DNA from: CAZNSX01 sp964575845
Lineage (GTDB): Bacteria > UBA8248 > CAZNSX01
NCBI GenBank assembly: GCA_964575845.1
Contig: CAZNSX010000010.1
Coordinates: 23,874-87,873, forward strand
Length of the DNA: 64,000 nt
Reading direction: 5' to 3'
Made by a program: the position numbers and the translations under genes. Shown one piece after another: positions 52,113 to 59,867 of this stretch (its first letter is position 1; each line of letters starts with the position of its first letter). The notes below the pieces were generated by a model. The model did not search any database, had not been told where the DNA came from, and saw only the letters and a list, made by a program, of their open reading frames with translations.

Positions 52113-52784
52113 CTATTTCTCCTTTTCCTCGGGAGCAACATCGAAGCTGGTGACAACCCAGCTCTCCTCCCGGTTCAGGTCAAATTCCGCCCTTATTATT
52201 CTCTTGGCCTTGGGAGAGTACCAGAGCCGCGCGATACCGCGCCGCCCTATTTCCTTCCCCTTCGGGAAAACCTCGAGTCTGAAGGCGTCAAGCTTGCCCG
52301 CGGGCGTGGGGACGCGCTCGTAGCCTCCAACTCTTGTGGTCAGCCCGTAGCTTTTCTTATCCGGCAGCCACTCATATTCCCCCGACCACTCCTTGAAGAC
52401 CGTGAGAGGCCATTTGAAATAAGGCACATAGGGCTTGGCAGCCCAGAGGGGATGTCCCCTGAGGTCCTTCCGGGCCACCGGGTTCAGGTCCTTCGTGAAA
52501 TAGACTGTTCCGCTTCTCTCGGGGTCGTCAAATTCCGTGCGTCTTAGGATATAGCCATCCTTTCTCACCTCGATGACCTCAAGCCTGAACCGGTTCCCCG
52601 AAAGCATATAGACCCCTTCAATCCAATCGCCGAGCTTCCAGAGGGGCCTTTCGGCTCCGACGCCCAGGGGTTTCAGGGTCTCAGGAGGCCCCGCCCTCAG
52701 GGCCAGCCCCTTGAGGGCGCTACAGGCAAGGAGACTGAAGATAATAAGGGCTCCCACGGGGAGAAAGAGCCTTCTTCCCTTCAA
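52113..52784 (-). CDS. uncharacterised lipoprotein
   Basis: 223 residues from TTG 52784 (SD GAGGGA, 6-base spacing, 10 bases after the upstream gene). This start exposes a clean signal: KGRRLFLPVGALIIFSLLAC with the lipobox LLAC. The frame upstream to 52886 overlaps the zinc-ribbon gene and is not real. The mature part is beta-rich (EGVYMLSGNRFRLEVIEVRKDG, then RGIARLWYSPKAKRIIRAEF), resembling DUF3108-type envelope proteins, but the match is not firm. It is the intruder between ybaB and recR. Confidence 0.7.
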   Translation of the reverse strand: MKGRRLFLPVGALIIFSLLACSALKGLALRAGPPETLKPLGVGAERPLWKLGDWIEGVYMLSGNRFRLEVIEVRKDGYILRRTEFDDPERSGTVYFTKDLNPVARKDLRGHPLWAAKPYVPYFKWPLTVFKEWSGEYEWLPDKKSYGLTTRVGGYERVPTPAGKLDAFRLEVFPKGKEIGRRGIARLWYSPKAKRIIRAEFDLNREESWVVTSFDVAPEEKEK

Positions 52785-52794
52785 AGGGAGTCCC

Positions 52795-53049
52795 TCAAAA
52801 AAGAAAGGCCAGGGCCAAAACGAGAATGACCCCCAGGAGGACCAGAGCAAGAGCGAGCGACCACCTGAGCTTTGCCGGCTCTGCAAGACATCTCGGGCAC
52901 TCTCCTCCTGGGAAGTCTTCCCATTCTCCCCTGAAGCCGCACCTCCCGCAGCGGAGGCTCACGAGAAGGGCCCCACAATGGGGGCAGCTGCCCCGCAGCC
53001 TATCCAGCGGCTCTCCGCACCTTCCGCAGGTGAGACTCCGGAAGGACAA
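52795..53049 (-). CDS. small zinc-ribbon membrane protein
   Basis: 84 residues. Three CxxC pairs, CGRCGE, CPHCGA and CGRCG, and a final CPRC indicate two zinc ribbons (residues 8-54). One membrane helix follows (about 62-82). The topology would place the zinc part in the cytoplasm. No specific family assigned. It lies 11 bases after ybaB. Confidence 0.75.
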   Translation of the reverse strand: MSFRSLTCGRCGEPLDRLRGSCPHCGALLVSLRCGRCGFRGEWEDFPGGECPRCLAEPAKLRWSLALALVLLGVILVLALAFLF

Positions 53050-53060
53050 GCAGCTCTCCT

Positions 53061-53372
53061 TCAGAAGAGACCCGGAATGCTCATCCCTCCTGTGAGCTTG
53101 GTCATCTCCTCCTTCATGAGCTCCCGGCCTTTCTTTATCGCCTCATTGGCTGCGGCCACGACCAAGTCTTCCAGCATCTCCACATCCTCGGGGTTAACGA
53201 CCTCCCGCTCTATCTTTACCGAGAGGAGGTCGCCGTTCCCATTAGCCACAGCCTTTACCATGCCGCCGCCGGCCGAGGCCTCTACCGTACGCTGAGCCAT
53301 CTCGGATTGGATCTGCTGCAGCCGTTCCTGCATCTGCCGGGCCTGCTTCATAAGGTTTCCGAATCCTCGCAT
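53061..53372 (-). CDS. ybaB: YbaB/EbfC nucleoid-associated protein
   Basis: 103 residues: MRGFGNLMKQARQMQERLQQIQSEM coiled-coil helix, then the conserved VEASAGGGMVKAVANGNGDLLSVKI and a C-terminal helix. It forms DNA-binding dimers. The dnaX-ybaB-recR order is widely conserved. The start is 18 bases after the dnaX stop. Confidence 0.95.
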   Translation of the reverse strand: MRGFGNLMKQARQMQERLQQIQSEMAQRTVEASAGGGMVKAVANGNGDLLSVKIEREVVNPEDVEMLEDLVVAAANEAIKKGRELMKEEMTKLTGGMSIPGLF

Positions 53373-53390
53373 GTCACCTCCCCTAGAGGC

Positions 53391-55109
53391 TCAGCCCTTG
53401 CGCTCCCGCTCTTCTAGCACGTATCCGTCAAAGATATCCACGACCTGCTGAATCAAGGCATTGTGCTGAGCCCGGCATTCCCTCTCCTCTTGCAGGGTTT
53501 TTTCCTTTTCCGGAGCCTCTTCCTCATCTCTCTTCCCCGGCCTTGTCACCACCCTGAGCCTGAGCCTCCTGCCCCACACCTCTTCGACCGCCTGGCGAAT
53601 GAGATGGAGGCTGGCTTCCACCTGACGCCGGTTGAAGCTATTGCTGTTATCATCTGAAAAGCCGAGCTCGATTTCCTCGGGCAAGAAGGACGGACTGGCT
53701 TCTTGCAGCATGGCCCAGAGGAGGGGCTTCCTCTCATGAATGAGCTTCAGGGCTTCTTGCCATAGGGCGGCAGCTCCTTCTTGCGAGGGGGGCCCGCCGC
53801 GTTCTTCCTGGGTCCCAGGGAGGGATGAGGCCTCTCCCGGTCCTATTCTTTTTTTCTCAGAAGCGGGGCTCTTCGAGAGTCTCTCCCGCGTCCCCTTCCC
53901 CCCCCCCGGCAAAGGCTCCCCCCGGGGCTCAGAGAGGACCTTTTCTCTTGCGGCCCGGGGCATACCCTCAAGCCTTTCAAAGCGCGCGAGAAGCTCCTCG
54001 AGAGGCACCAAGCTCTCGGCATGTGCCATGCGCATCAGGGCCACCTCAAGGATGAGCTTGGGATACGGAGTAAAGCGCACTTCCTTCTCCGCTCCCTCCA
54101 GGATGGTGAAAAACTGATGGAGCTGCTCCAGGCTGAGGCGCCCCGCCTGACCCTTGAGCCGACTTAAATCTTCTCCCCCGAACTCCACCAAATCGCCCGG
54201 CTCCTTTACGCTCTTGGCCACAAGCAGATTTCGCAAATGTTCGAGAAGGCCCGAGCAGAAAAGCTTGAGGTCCTGGCCCTGGAAGGAGAGATTTTTCACC
54301 TCCCTGAGAAGGGCCGGCACATCCTTCTCCACCAGGAAATCCACCACCCTCGCCAAGCCCTCCCTGCCCGGAAGCCCGAGAAGCTCTTCCACGAGAGAGA
54401 GGCCTATCCGCCCCGCCCCCGGCTCGGCATGGGAGACAACTTGGTCCAAGAGGCTCTGGGCATCGCGCATGCTCCCTTCGGCGAGCCTCGCAAGGAGGGT
54501 GAGGGCCTCCTCTGCTATGTCCATCCCTTCAGAGGAAGTCATGCGCCTCAGCTGCTCCAGGATGACCCCCAGCGGAAGGAGTCGAAATTCAAACTCCTGG
54601 CAGCGCGACCGGATGGTCGAGGGTACTTTCTGGAGCTCAGTGGTGGCGAAGATAAACTTCACATGCGGGGGAGGCTCCTCCAGGGTCTTGAGAAGCGCGT
54701 TGAACGCTTCCTGGGTGAGCATGTGGACTTCATCGATGATGTAGATGCTGAAGCGCGCCCTGGCGGGCGAGTATCGCACCTTTTCGATGAGCTCCCTTAT
54801 GTGCTCTATCTTGCGGGTGGAGGCACCGTCGATCTCCACCACATCGGGAGCCCTCCCCTCGGTTATCTCTTTGCAGATGGAGCACTCGTTGCAGGGCTCG
54901 GGCTGAGGGCCTCTCTCGCAGTTTAGGGCCTTGGCAAAAATCCTTGCCGCCGTTGTCTTCCCGACGCCGCGGGGCCCGGCGAAGAGGTAGGCATGGCCCA
55001 CTCTGTCCGAGGCTATGGCATTTTTAAGTGTGCGGCTCACATGTTCCTGCCCCATGAGGGAGGAAAAGCTCTGAGGCCGCCACCTCCTGGCACTAACGAG
55101 ATAGCCCAT
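53391..55109 (-). CDS. dnaX: DNA polymerase III gamma/tau subunit
   Basis: 572 residues. Clamp-loader AAA+ domain: GPRGVGKTTAARIFAKALN, the zinc module CERGPQPEPCNECSIC, IIDEVHMLTQEAFNALLKTLEEPP and the SRC motif in TIRSRCQEF. Domain III ends near 370, then a polar linker and a tau-type C-terminal domain (about 450-560). In the linker a run of seven A (53849-53855 on the opposite strand) encodes Lys419-Lys420; losing one A gives GAA TAG and a gamma-like 421-residue product. That length is close to E. coli gamma (431). Confidence 0.96.
   Translation of the reverse strand: MGYLVSARRWRPQSFSSLMGQEHVSRTLKNAIASDRVGHAYLFAGPRGVGKTTAARIFAKALNCERGPQPEPCNECSICKEITEGRAPDVVEIDGASTRKIEHIRELIEKVRYSPARARFSIYIIDEVHMLTQEAFNALLKTLEEPPPHVKFIFATTELQKVPSTIRSRCQEFEFRLLPLGVILEQLRRMTSSEGMDIAEEALTLLARLAEGSMRDAQSLLDQVVSHAEPGAGRIGLSLVEELLGLPGREGLARVVDFLVEKDVPALLREVKNLSFQGQDLKLFCSGLLEHLRNLLVAKSVKEPGDLVEFGGEDLSRLKGQAGRLSLEQLHQFFTILEGAEKEVRFTPYPKLILEVALMRMAHAESLVPLEELLARFERLEGMPRAAREKVLSEPRGEPLPGGGKGTRERLSKSPASEKKRIGPGEASSLPGTQEERGGPPSQEGAAALWQEALKLIHERKPLLWAMLQEASPSFLPEEIELGFSDDNSNSFNRRQVEASLHLIRQAVEEVWGRRLRLRVVTRPGKRDEEEAPEKEKTLQEERECRAQHNALIQQVVDIFDGYVLEERERKG
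53849..53855 (-). promoter_or_regulatory. A7 slippage tract in dnaX
   Basis: GAG AAA AAA AGA ATA in the zero frame. One base fewer reads GAG AAA AAA GAA TAG. The stop falls exactly where gamma ends in other dnaX genes. The -1 ribosomal frame stays open, so transcriptional slippage, as in Thermus, is the likelier mechanism if the tract is used. Confidence 0.5.
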
Positions 55110-55174
55110 GCTTTCCGGTTCCCGGTGAGAGGGACGAGAGGGCTCTAGACGTGTGGACTAAAGCTTTCTGGAAA

Positions 55175-55462
<288 letters not shown>

Positions 55463-55492
55463 TACACTTATAGCCGGAAGCTATCAGGTTCT

Positions 55493-55585
55493 TGGCGGAG
55501 AGAGGGGGATTCGAACCCCCGAGGCGGCTTTTGGCCGCCTACACGATTTCCAGTCGTGCACCTTCGGCCTCTCGGTCATCTCTCC
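55493..55585 (-). tRNA. tRNA-Ser (GGA)
   Basis: 93 bases including an encoded CCA. Acceptor GGAGAGA/TCTCTCC, anticodon stem CACGA/TCGTG with loop CTGGAAA (anticodon GGA), a long variable arm typical of class II tRNAs (GGCGGC...GCCGCC), and TTCGAATC. Reads UCC and UCU. Confidence 0.95.
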
Positions 55586-55630
55586 GCTGGCCTCGGCCCC
55601 TTGCCGAGAGGCTCAGAATTAGAAAGCAGA

Positions 55631-55722
55631 TGGCGGAGAGAGAGGGATTTGAACCCCCGGTGCGGTTACCCGCACAACAGATTTCGAATCTGTCGCCTTC
55701 AACCGGACTCGGCCATCTCTCC
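55631..55722 (-). tRNA. tRNA-Ser (CGA)
   Basis: 92 bases with encoded CCA. Same acceptor stem as its neighbour, anticodon loop TTCGAAA (anticodon CGA), a long variable arm, and TTCAAATC. Reads UCG. Its first 24 bases overlap the 3' end of tadA. Confidence 0.95.
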
Positions 55723-56181
55723 GGCGGTCTCCCGAAGTTTTCGGAAAAACTGCTTTAGGATTTCCCCGCAATCCTCGCCCAGAACCCCATTCTCGACTTC
55801 GACCCTGTGGTTGAGGCGCGCATCCCGCGGGATGTCAAAAATGGAGCCACAAGCGCCGGCCTTTGGGTCTCTCGCCCCGAAGATGAGCCTTCTAACCCTG
55901 GAGGCGACAATGGCTCCAGCACACATGGCGCAGGGCTCCAGGGTGACGAAGAGGTCGCACTCGCTGAGCCGCCAGCGCCCCTTCTTTCGGGCCGCCTCCC
56001 TCAGGGCCAGGACCTCGGCATGGGCGGTCGGGTCCTGAAGGGCTTCCCTCTGATTGTAAGCCCGTGCCAAGACCTGGCCGCCTTCCACCACGACAGCCCC
56101 CACGGGCACGTCCCCGCCCCTGAGAGCCCTTGTGGCTTCGGCCAGGGCCAGCCTCATAAAAGCATCATCCCCTGACCTCAA
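55699..56181 (-). CDS. tadA: tRNA(adenosine34) deaminase
   Basis: About 160 residues. It converts A34 to inosine in tRNA-Arg(ACG). The cytidine-deaminase fold has the zinc His and proton-shuttle Glu in TAHAEVLAL and the two zinc Cys in EPCAMCAGAI, with PVGAVVV upstream. Start is uncertain: TTG 56181 keeps the residues usual before FMRLAL, while ATG 56157 has a GGGG about 10 bases upstream. The reading frame to 56244 would run into the upstream tRNA-Arg. It overlaps the tRNA-Ser(CGA) gene by 24 bases, so the end needs RNA processing. Confidence 0.93.
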   Translation of the reverse strand: MRSGDDAFMRLALAEATRALRGGDVPVGAVVVEGGQVLARAYNQREALQDPTAHAEVLALREAARKKGRWRLSECDLFVTLEPCAMCAGAIVASRVRRLIFGARDPKAGACGSIFDIPRDARLNHRVEVENGVLGEDCGEILKQFFRKLRETAGEMAESG

Positions 56182-56232
56182 GAACTCCGGCCCCCGCGGC
56201 CATCCCGCCGCAAACGCAAATCCCAAAAAAAC

Positions 56233-56309
56233 TGGTGCGCCCAAGAGGATTCGAACCCCTGACCTACTGATCCGTAGTCAGTCGCTCTATCCAGCTGAGC
56301 TATGGGCGC
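56233..56309 (-). tRNA. tRNA-Arg (ACG)
   Basis: 77 bases with encoded CCA. Acceptor GCGCCCA/TGGGCGC, D-arm AGCTCAGCTGGATAGAGC, anticodon loop CTACGGA (anticodon ACG), T-arm GTTCGAATC. This is the substrate of TadA, whose gene starts about 50 bases downstream on the same strand. Confidence 0.96.
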
Positions 56310-56483
56310 ACGCAACTCTTTCTCGGAGGTGAGATTTTTCCCCTGAGAATGGCCGACCCCTCTGGGGAAAGTCCTCTTCTTATTTACTACCTTTGCCACT
56401 TAAAGTCAAGGCCGAGTGAGCCTTGGATATTGCGAGCCTCCAACCAAGAGCTGCATATTCAAGGGTCACGCAGAGCCGCGGTT

Positions 56484-57680
56484 TCACGCTCTCCGGCGAG
56501 CCCCCCCGGCGAGGGCCCTCACGGCACGGGCCAAGAGGTCTATCTCCTTCTCAAGATTCAGGTAGTTAATCGAGGCCCTGAGGGCCGGGGGCTCGGCCGG
56601 GACCTGTCTCAGAACGACACCATAGCGCCTCAAAAGGGCCTTGACGGCGGTGCCCGTTTCTATCCCCTTTATCCTGAAGGAAACCAGGCCCGAGGGCGCG
56701 GAAAACTCCCCCCCGCCCCTCGGGGTCAAAAGCTCGAGGCCGGGTATCTTCTTGAGCTCTTCGAGGAGCCTCGATGCAAGCGACCTGATTCTCCTCTCTA
56801 TGGCCTCTATCCCAACCCTCTCCATGAGCTCGAGCGCCGCATTAAGGCCCGCGAAGAGGAAAGTGCTGAGCGTTGCGACCTCAAAGCGCCTGGCATCGGG
56901 ATAGAGCTCATACTCCATCCGCGAGAGACTCTTATAGGGGGCGGAAAGATAGCCTGCGCCGGGAGGCTTGAGACTCTCGAGCGAGCCCCGGCGGACATAA
57001 AGGGCCCCCGTCCCCTGCGGTCCCATGAGCCACTTCTGGCCCGAGACAGTATAGAAATCACAGCCTATCCTTCTCACATTCACAGCCATCTGGCCCACGC
57101 TCTGGGCCGCATCGACAAGATAGGGGATCCCTCTTCCGCGGGCCACGGCCGCAATGCGCCTCACAGGAATCCTCCTCCCCGTGAGCCAGGAGATATGGCT
57201 CGTGCAGATGAGCCGTGTCTTGCGGCTCGAGAGCTTATCGAGGGTACCAAGGACCTTCCCATCCCCTCCCTCCAGGGGAAGAAGCTTTACCCTTATGCCA
57301 AGGCGGTCCCTCAAGACGAGCCAGGGAAGGTAGCCTCCGGGGTGCTCCTCCTGGGTGGTGACCACCTCATCACCCCTCCGCCAGTCAAAGGAGCGGGCGA
57401 TGAGGTTTATGCCGCTTGTGGTGTTGTCGGTGAGGGCCATCTCCCCTCCCGAGGCCCCAAGAGCCCTTCCCAGCCTATCCCTCAGCTCCTTGAGAAGCCC
57501 CTCCCTCTCTTCGAGCACCTCGGGATGAAAGGGCCCCCTCTGCTGCTCTTTCTTCAAGAACCTCACGACCGCCCCCGCGACCTGGGCCGGAGGGGGGCTG
57601 CAGGCACCCCAGTTCATGTAGGCGCAGGCCCGGAAGGCGGGAATCCCGCGGCGGAGCCTCTCTATAAGACGCCTATTCAC
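56484..57680 (-). CDS. class V PLP-dependent aminotransferase/desulfurase-like enzyme
   Basis: 398 residues from GTG 57680 (AGGAG with 8-base spacing, overlapping the upstream stop). Fold-type I class V pattern: MALTDNTTSGINLIARS, TSHISWLTGRRIP, the PLP-contacting Asp in YLVDAAQSVGQM, and the Schiff-base Lys in VSGQKWLMGPQGTGALYV. It resembles isopenicillin-N epimerase or EgtE-type C-S lyases more than IscS/SufS, and no catalytic Cys loop is apparent. The substrate is unknown. Confidence 0.88.
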   Translation of the reverse strand: MNRRLIERLRRGIPAFRACAYMNWGACSPPPAQVAGAVVRFLKKEQQRGPFHPEVLEEREGLLKELRDRLGRALGASGGEMALTDNTTSGINLIARSFDWRRGDEVVTTQEEHPGGYLPWLVLRDRLGIRVKLLPLEGGDGKVLGTLDKLSSRKTRLICTSHISWLTGRRIPVRRIAAVARGRGIPYLVDAAQSVGQMAVNVRRIGCDFYTVSGQKWLMGPQGTGALYVRRGSLESLKPPGAGYLSAPYKSLSRMEYELYPDARRFEVATLSTFLFAGLNAALELMERVGIEAIERRIRSLASRLLEELKKIPGLELLTPRGGGEFSAPSGLVSFRIKGIETGTAVKALLRRYGVVLRQVPAEPPALRASINYLNLEKEIDLLARAVRALAGGARRRA

Positions 57681-58170
57681 TCCCACTTCTCCTGCGCCCC
57701 TTGACCTCCACGATGTGCTCACAGTAATCTGTCTCCTCTCTAACCCTAGTGGCTGGGGTCGTGAAACGGAAACCGAGCCTCCTCATAGTAGACCCCGCCC
57801 GGTCCAGTGCTGGGCAGAGCGCCCTCTCGCCATGCCTCAGCCGGTAGGGGCAGGTGTAGTTTCGGTAGCGTATAAAGTCTTCCCCTTCGTCCACTATCTC
57901 CACGGGCCCTGTTATTGCCTGGCCAACTCTCAGGTACTCCTTCACAAGCGCTGCTGGGCCTTGGGAGGCTTTTTGTTCCAAGGCCTTGGCTCCAGCTTCG
58001 GCAAACTCCCGTGTCACCTCGTTTATTACCCTAAGACCCTCCTTGCCCCAGCGGGCGTGGACCTTGCGGGCCAGGCTCTCATAAAGGCGATAGCCCCTGA
58101 GGGCAGCCCTGAAGGCTTCCTCCTCGCTGGGGGCACCCACGCGCCGTGGGGGTTTCCTCTTCCCCTTCAT
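57673..58170 (-). CDS. uncharacterised Cys-containing protein (possible L-2-amino-thiazoline-4-carboxylate hydrolase-like)
   Basis: 165 residues from ATG 58170, which has GGGAGG 6 bases upstream; longer starts lack support. The C-terminal third has spaced cysteines (YTCPYRL, ALCPALDRAG, TDYCEHIVE). The order resembles the ATC-hydrolase/DUF family found beside class V aminotransferases, but I hold this loosely. A helical N-terminal half precedes it. It overlaps the aminotransferase start, so the two act in one pathway, perhaps sulfur amino-acid chemistry. Confidence 0.6.
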   Translation of the reverse strand: MKGKRKPPRRVGAPSEEEAFRAALRGYRLYESLARKVHARWGKEGLRVINEVTREFAEAGAKALEQKASQGPAALVKEYLRVGQAITGPVEIVDEGEDFIRYRNYTCPYRLRHGERALCPALDRAGSTMRRLGFRFTTPATRVREETDYCEHIVEVKGRRRSGSE

Positions 58171-58339
58171 CAGCTCCCTCCCTTCCATCGGGCTCTTGTG
58201 CCATAGGGTCTGCCGGGCAAACCGGGGCGTTCTGCCGCTGATGGGCGGCGCCCCTGAGCAGAACTCATAGCGAGACGGAGTTTCGCTGCGCCCAGGCATC
58301 CTGGTAATTTCTCGAACATTTTAGAATGGTATTATATAG

Positions 58340-58831
58340 TTTAAATTCCTCGTCGCGCCCGCTCTCTGCAAAATCCTTCACGGCGGAGCAAATCTCCTTC
58401 TGGTAGATGGTGCCCGGGGAAGAGCGCTCGTAGCCGAGACAACCCCTTCGCATCTAGCCGTGAGGGAGCTTGAGCGGGAGGGCCTCGTCGCGACAAACCA
58501 TTTCCTTAAGAATCCTCTCTCCTCTCCGCTTGGCAACAGCGACAGCAAGGCCCGCTGCGATGTCTTGAGCCGATCTCTGAAAGAAAAAAAGGGAAAGCTC
58601 ACATTGAAGAAAGCTTATTATGCCATGAGACACCCGAGCGTCTTGAGGATGAGTGAGGCGGGCGATTTCCTGACCCTGCGAAGCGTGCTTATCAGAGCCA
58701 GCACCATGGAGCTCTCGGCCTCTCTTGGCCACTTGGCCCTGAAGAAAGGGTTCTTCATCAGGCTTAATGTTATGGAGGAGCTCAGCGGGCCCGCGGGGCT
58801 TGTCAAGAAAAGCCCTGTCCTTTTTCCTTGA
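58340..58831 (+). pseudogene. C-terminal fragment of a C45-type acyltransferase/peptidase
   Basis: The frame is open from 58340 to the stop at 58831. It reads GGANLLLVDGARGRALVAE, then LEREGLVATNHFLKNPLSS, then FLTLRSVLIRASTMELSASLG. These match, in order, the middle and C-terminal parts of acyl-CoA:6-aminopenicillanate acyltransferase-like (C45) enzymes, with TNHF typical. The N-terminal catalytic Cys half (about 180 residues) is missing and sequence 5' of 58340 has stops. There is no start codon in place and no SD, so this is a relic. Confidence 0.55.
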
Positions 58832-59511
58832 AGCTCTCGAAGGAAGCCGCCGGGATAGAGCTTGAGATAAGCTTTAGCATACAAGAGATGGCACGATAAG
58901 ACTACGCAGAGAGAATTATTTGGGTCGCAGAATGCCCTTCCGATATGAATGTCATCTTCGGCATGAAACGACGAAAAGGCGGGGAATTTTATCTCAGGTC
59001 ATTCAGCTACCAGCGTGGATAGCTCTTTTCTTCCGGATGAGCGCTGCGCCTGCTACCGCGAATTCCTTTTATCCGCAAGGGAATTTTGGAAACGACTCTG
59101 AAGCCCCACCTCTCACTCCAGCAGTCAGAGAGGAATGGGACCCTTCCCTGCTGAAGGGTCTGATGAGATGTCCTTACTTTCGGCTTCTCATTCCATCTCT
59201 TAACGCCTACACGAAGTCATAAGGATTGATTCTTGCTTTCCCTTAATCAGAGTGCCCCTGTTCTTCTTGATTTCCCTGGAAGGCGAAGGGCCTATTCTTT
59301 TCGATATCTTCCATAAGCGGGAAACAATTCATATGTTGTTTTTTTCCCTTGACATGATGATAAACCGTTGATAGAAATTCATAAAATCAGTTCATTGATT
59401 GAGTTGATACATAAAAAAGCTATGAACCGCATGAGTCTTCAACTTATGGTTTCAATTTCTCGCGAAGCTTTGTAGTGGACTTTTCTTGAGGCTTCGTAAA
59501 AGGAGGTCTAA
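58832..59511. other. non-coding stretch with hairpin
   Basis: About 680 bases between the C45 fragment and the coiled-coil gene. The frame 58920-59222 has no SD and no family features. An 8-bp perfect stem GACCCTTC / GAAGGGTC with a 6-base loop lies at 59139-59160, without a U-tail. The last 200 bases are AT-rich and contain a promoter-like element. Confidence 0.5.
59349..59377 (+). promoter_or_regulatory. probable promoter of the coiled-coil gene
   Basis: TTGACA (59349-59354), 17 bases, TAGAAA (59372-59377). The -35 context TTTTTCCC-TTGACATGAT resembles the yicC promoter. The -10 is poor. Confidence 0.45.
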
Positions 59512-59859
59512 ATGGTTAGGGCGGATGTAGGAAAAGTGCTGGAGGGCAGGATAAAGGATATCGCCAAGCAGATAAAAACCAAGACGGAGGAGATCAAATC
59601 TCTGAAGGGTGACTTAAAGCAGCTGCAGAAAGCTCTCGCCGTTATTGGCGGAAAGCAAAGGGGGAGAGGACGGGCGGGGAGGATGGTAAACTGGGACAAC
59701 GTCCTCAAGAAAATGCCCACCACTTTCACCATGGATGACCTGGCGCGCACGCCAACAGGAAAGTCACGGCCCCGTCCCTACCTCAATCAGGTGGTCTTGC
59801 GCTGGAAGAGAAAGGGGAGCATTAAGTCCGCGGGGAGGGGCGCCTACGCCAAGACCTGA
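59512..59859 (+). CDS. uncharacterised coiled-coil/winged-helix-like protein
   Basis: 115 residues. The first 45 form a strong heptad coiled coil (ISKQIKTKTEEIKSLK-like; here IAKQIKTKTEEIKSLKGDL). A basic Gly-Arg linker (KQRGRGRAGR) follows, then a compact C-terminal unit with LKKMPTTFTMDDLAR and LNQVVLRWKRKGSIKSAGRGAYAKT, which looks like a small winged helix. A DNA-binding role is plausible. The SD AAGGAGGTC is essentially perfect. Family not recognised. Confidence 0.75.
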   Translation: MVRADVGKVLEGRIKDIAKQIKTKTEEIKSLKGDLKQLQKALAVIGGKQRGRGRAGRMVNWDNVLKKMPTTFTMDDLARTPTGKSRPRPYLNQVVLRWKRKGSIKSAGRGAYAKT

Positions 59860-59867
59860 AGCAAGAT

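Noticed and set aside
58920..59222. 100-codon plus-strand frame
   Set aside because: No SD or conserved features, and a hairpin lies inside it.
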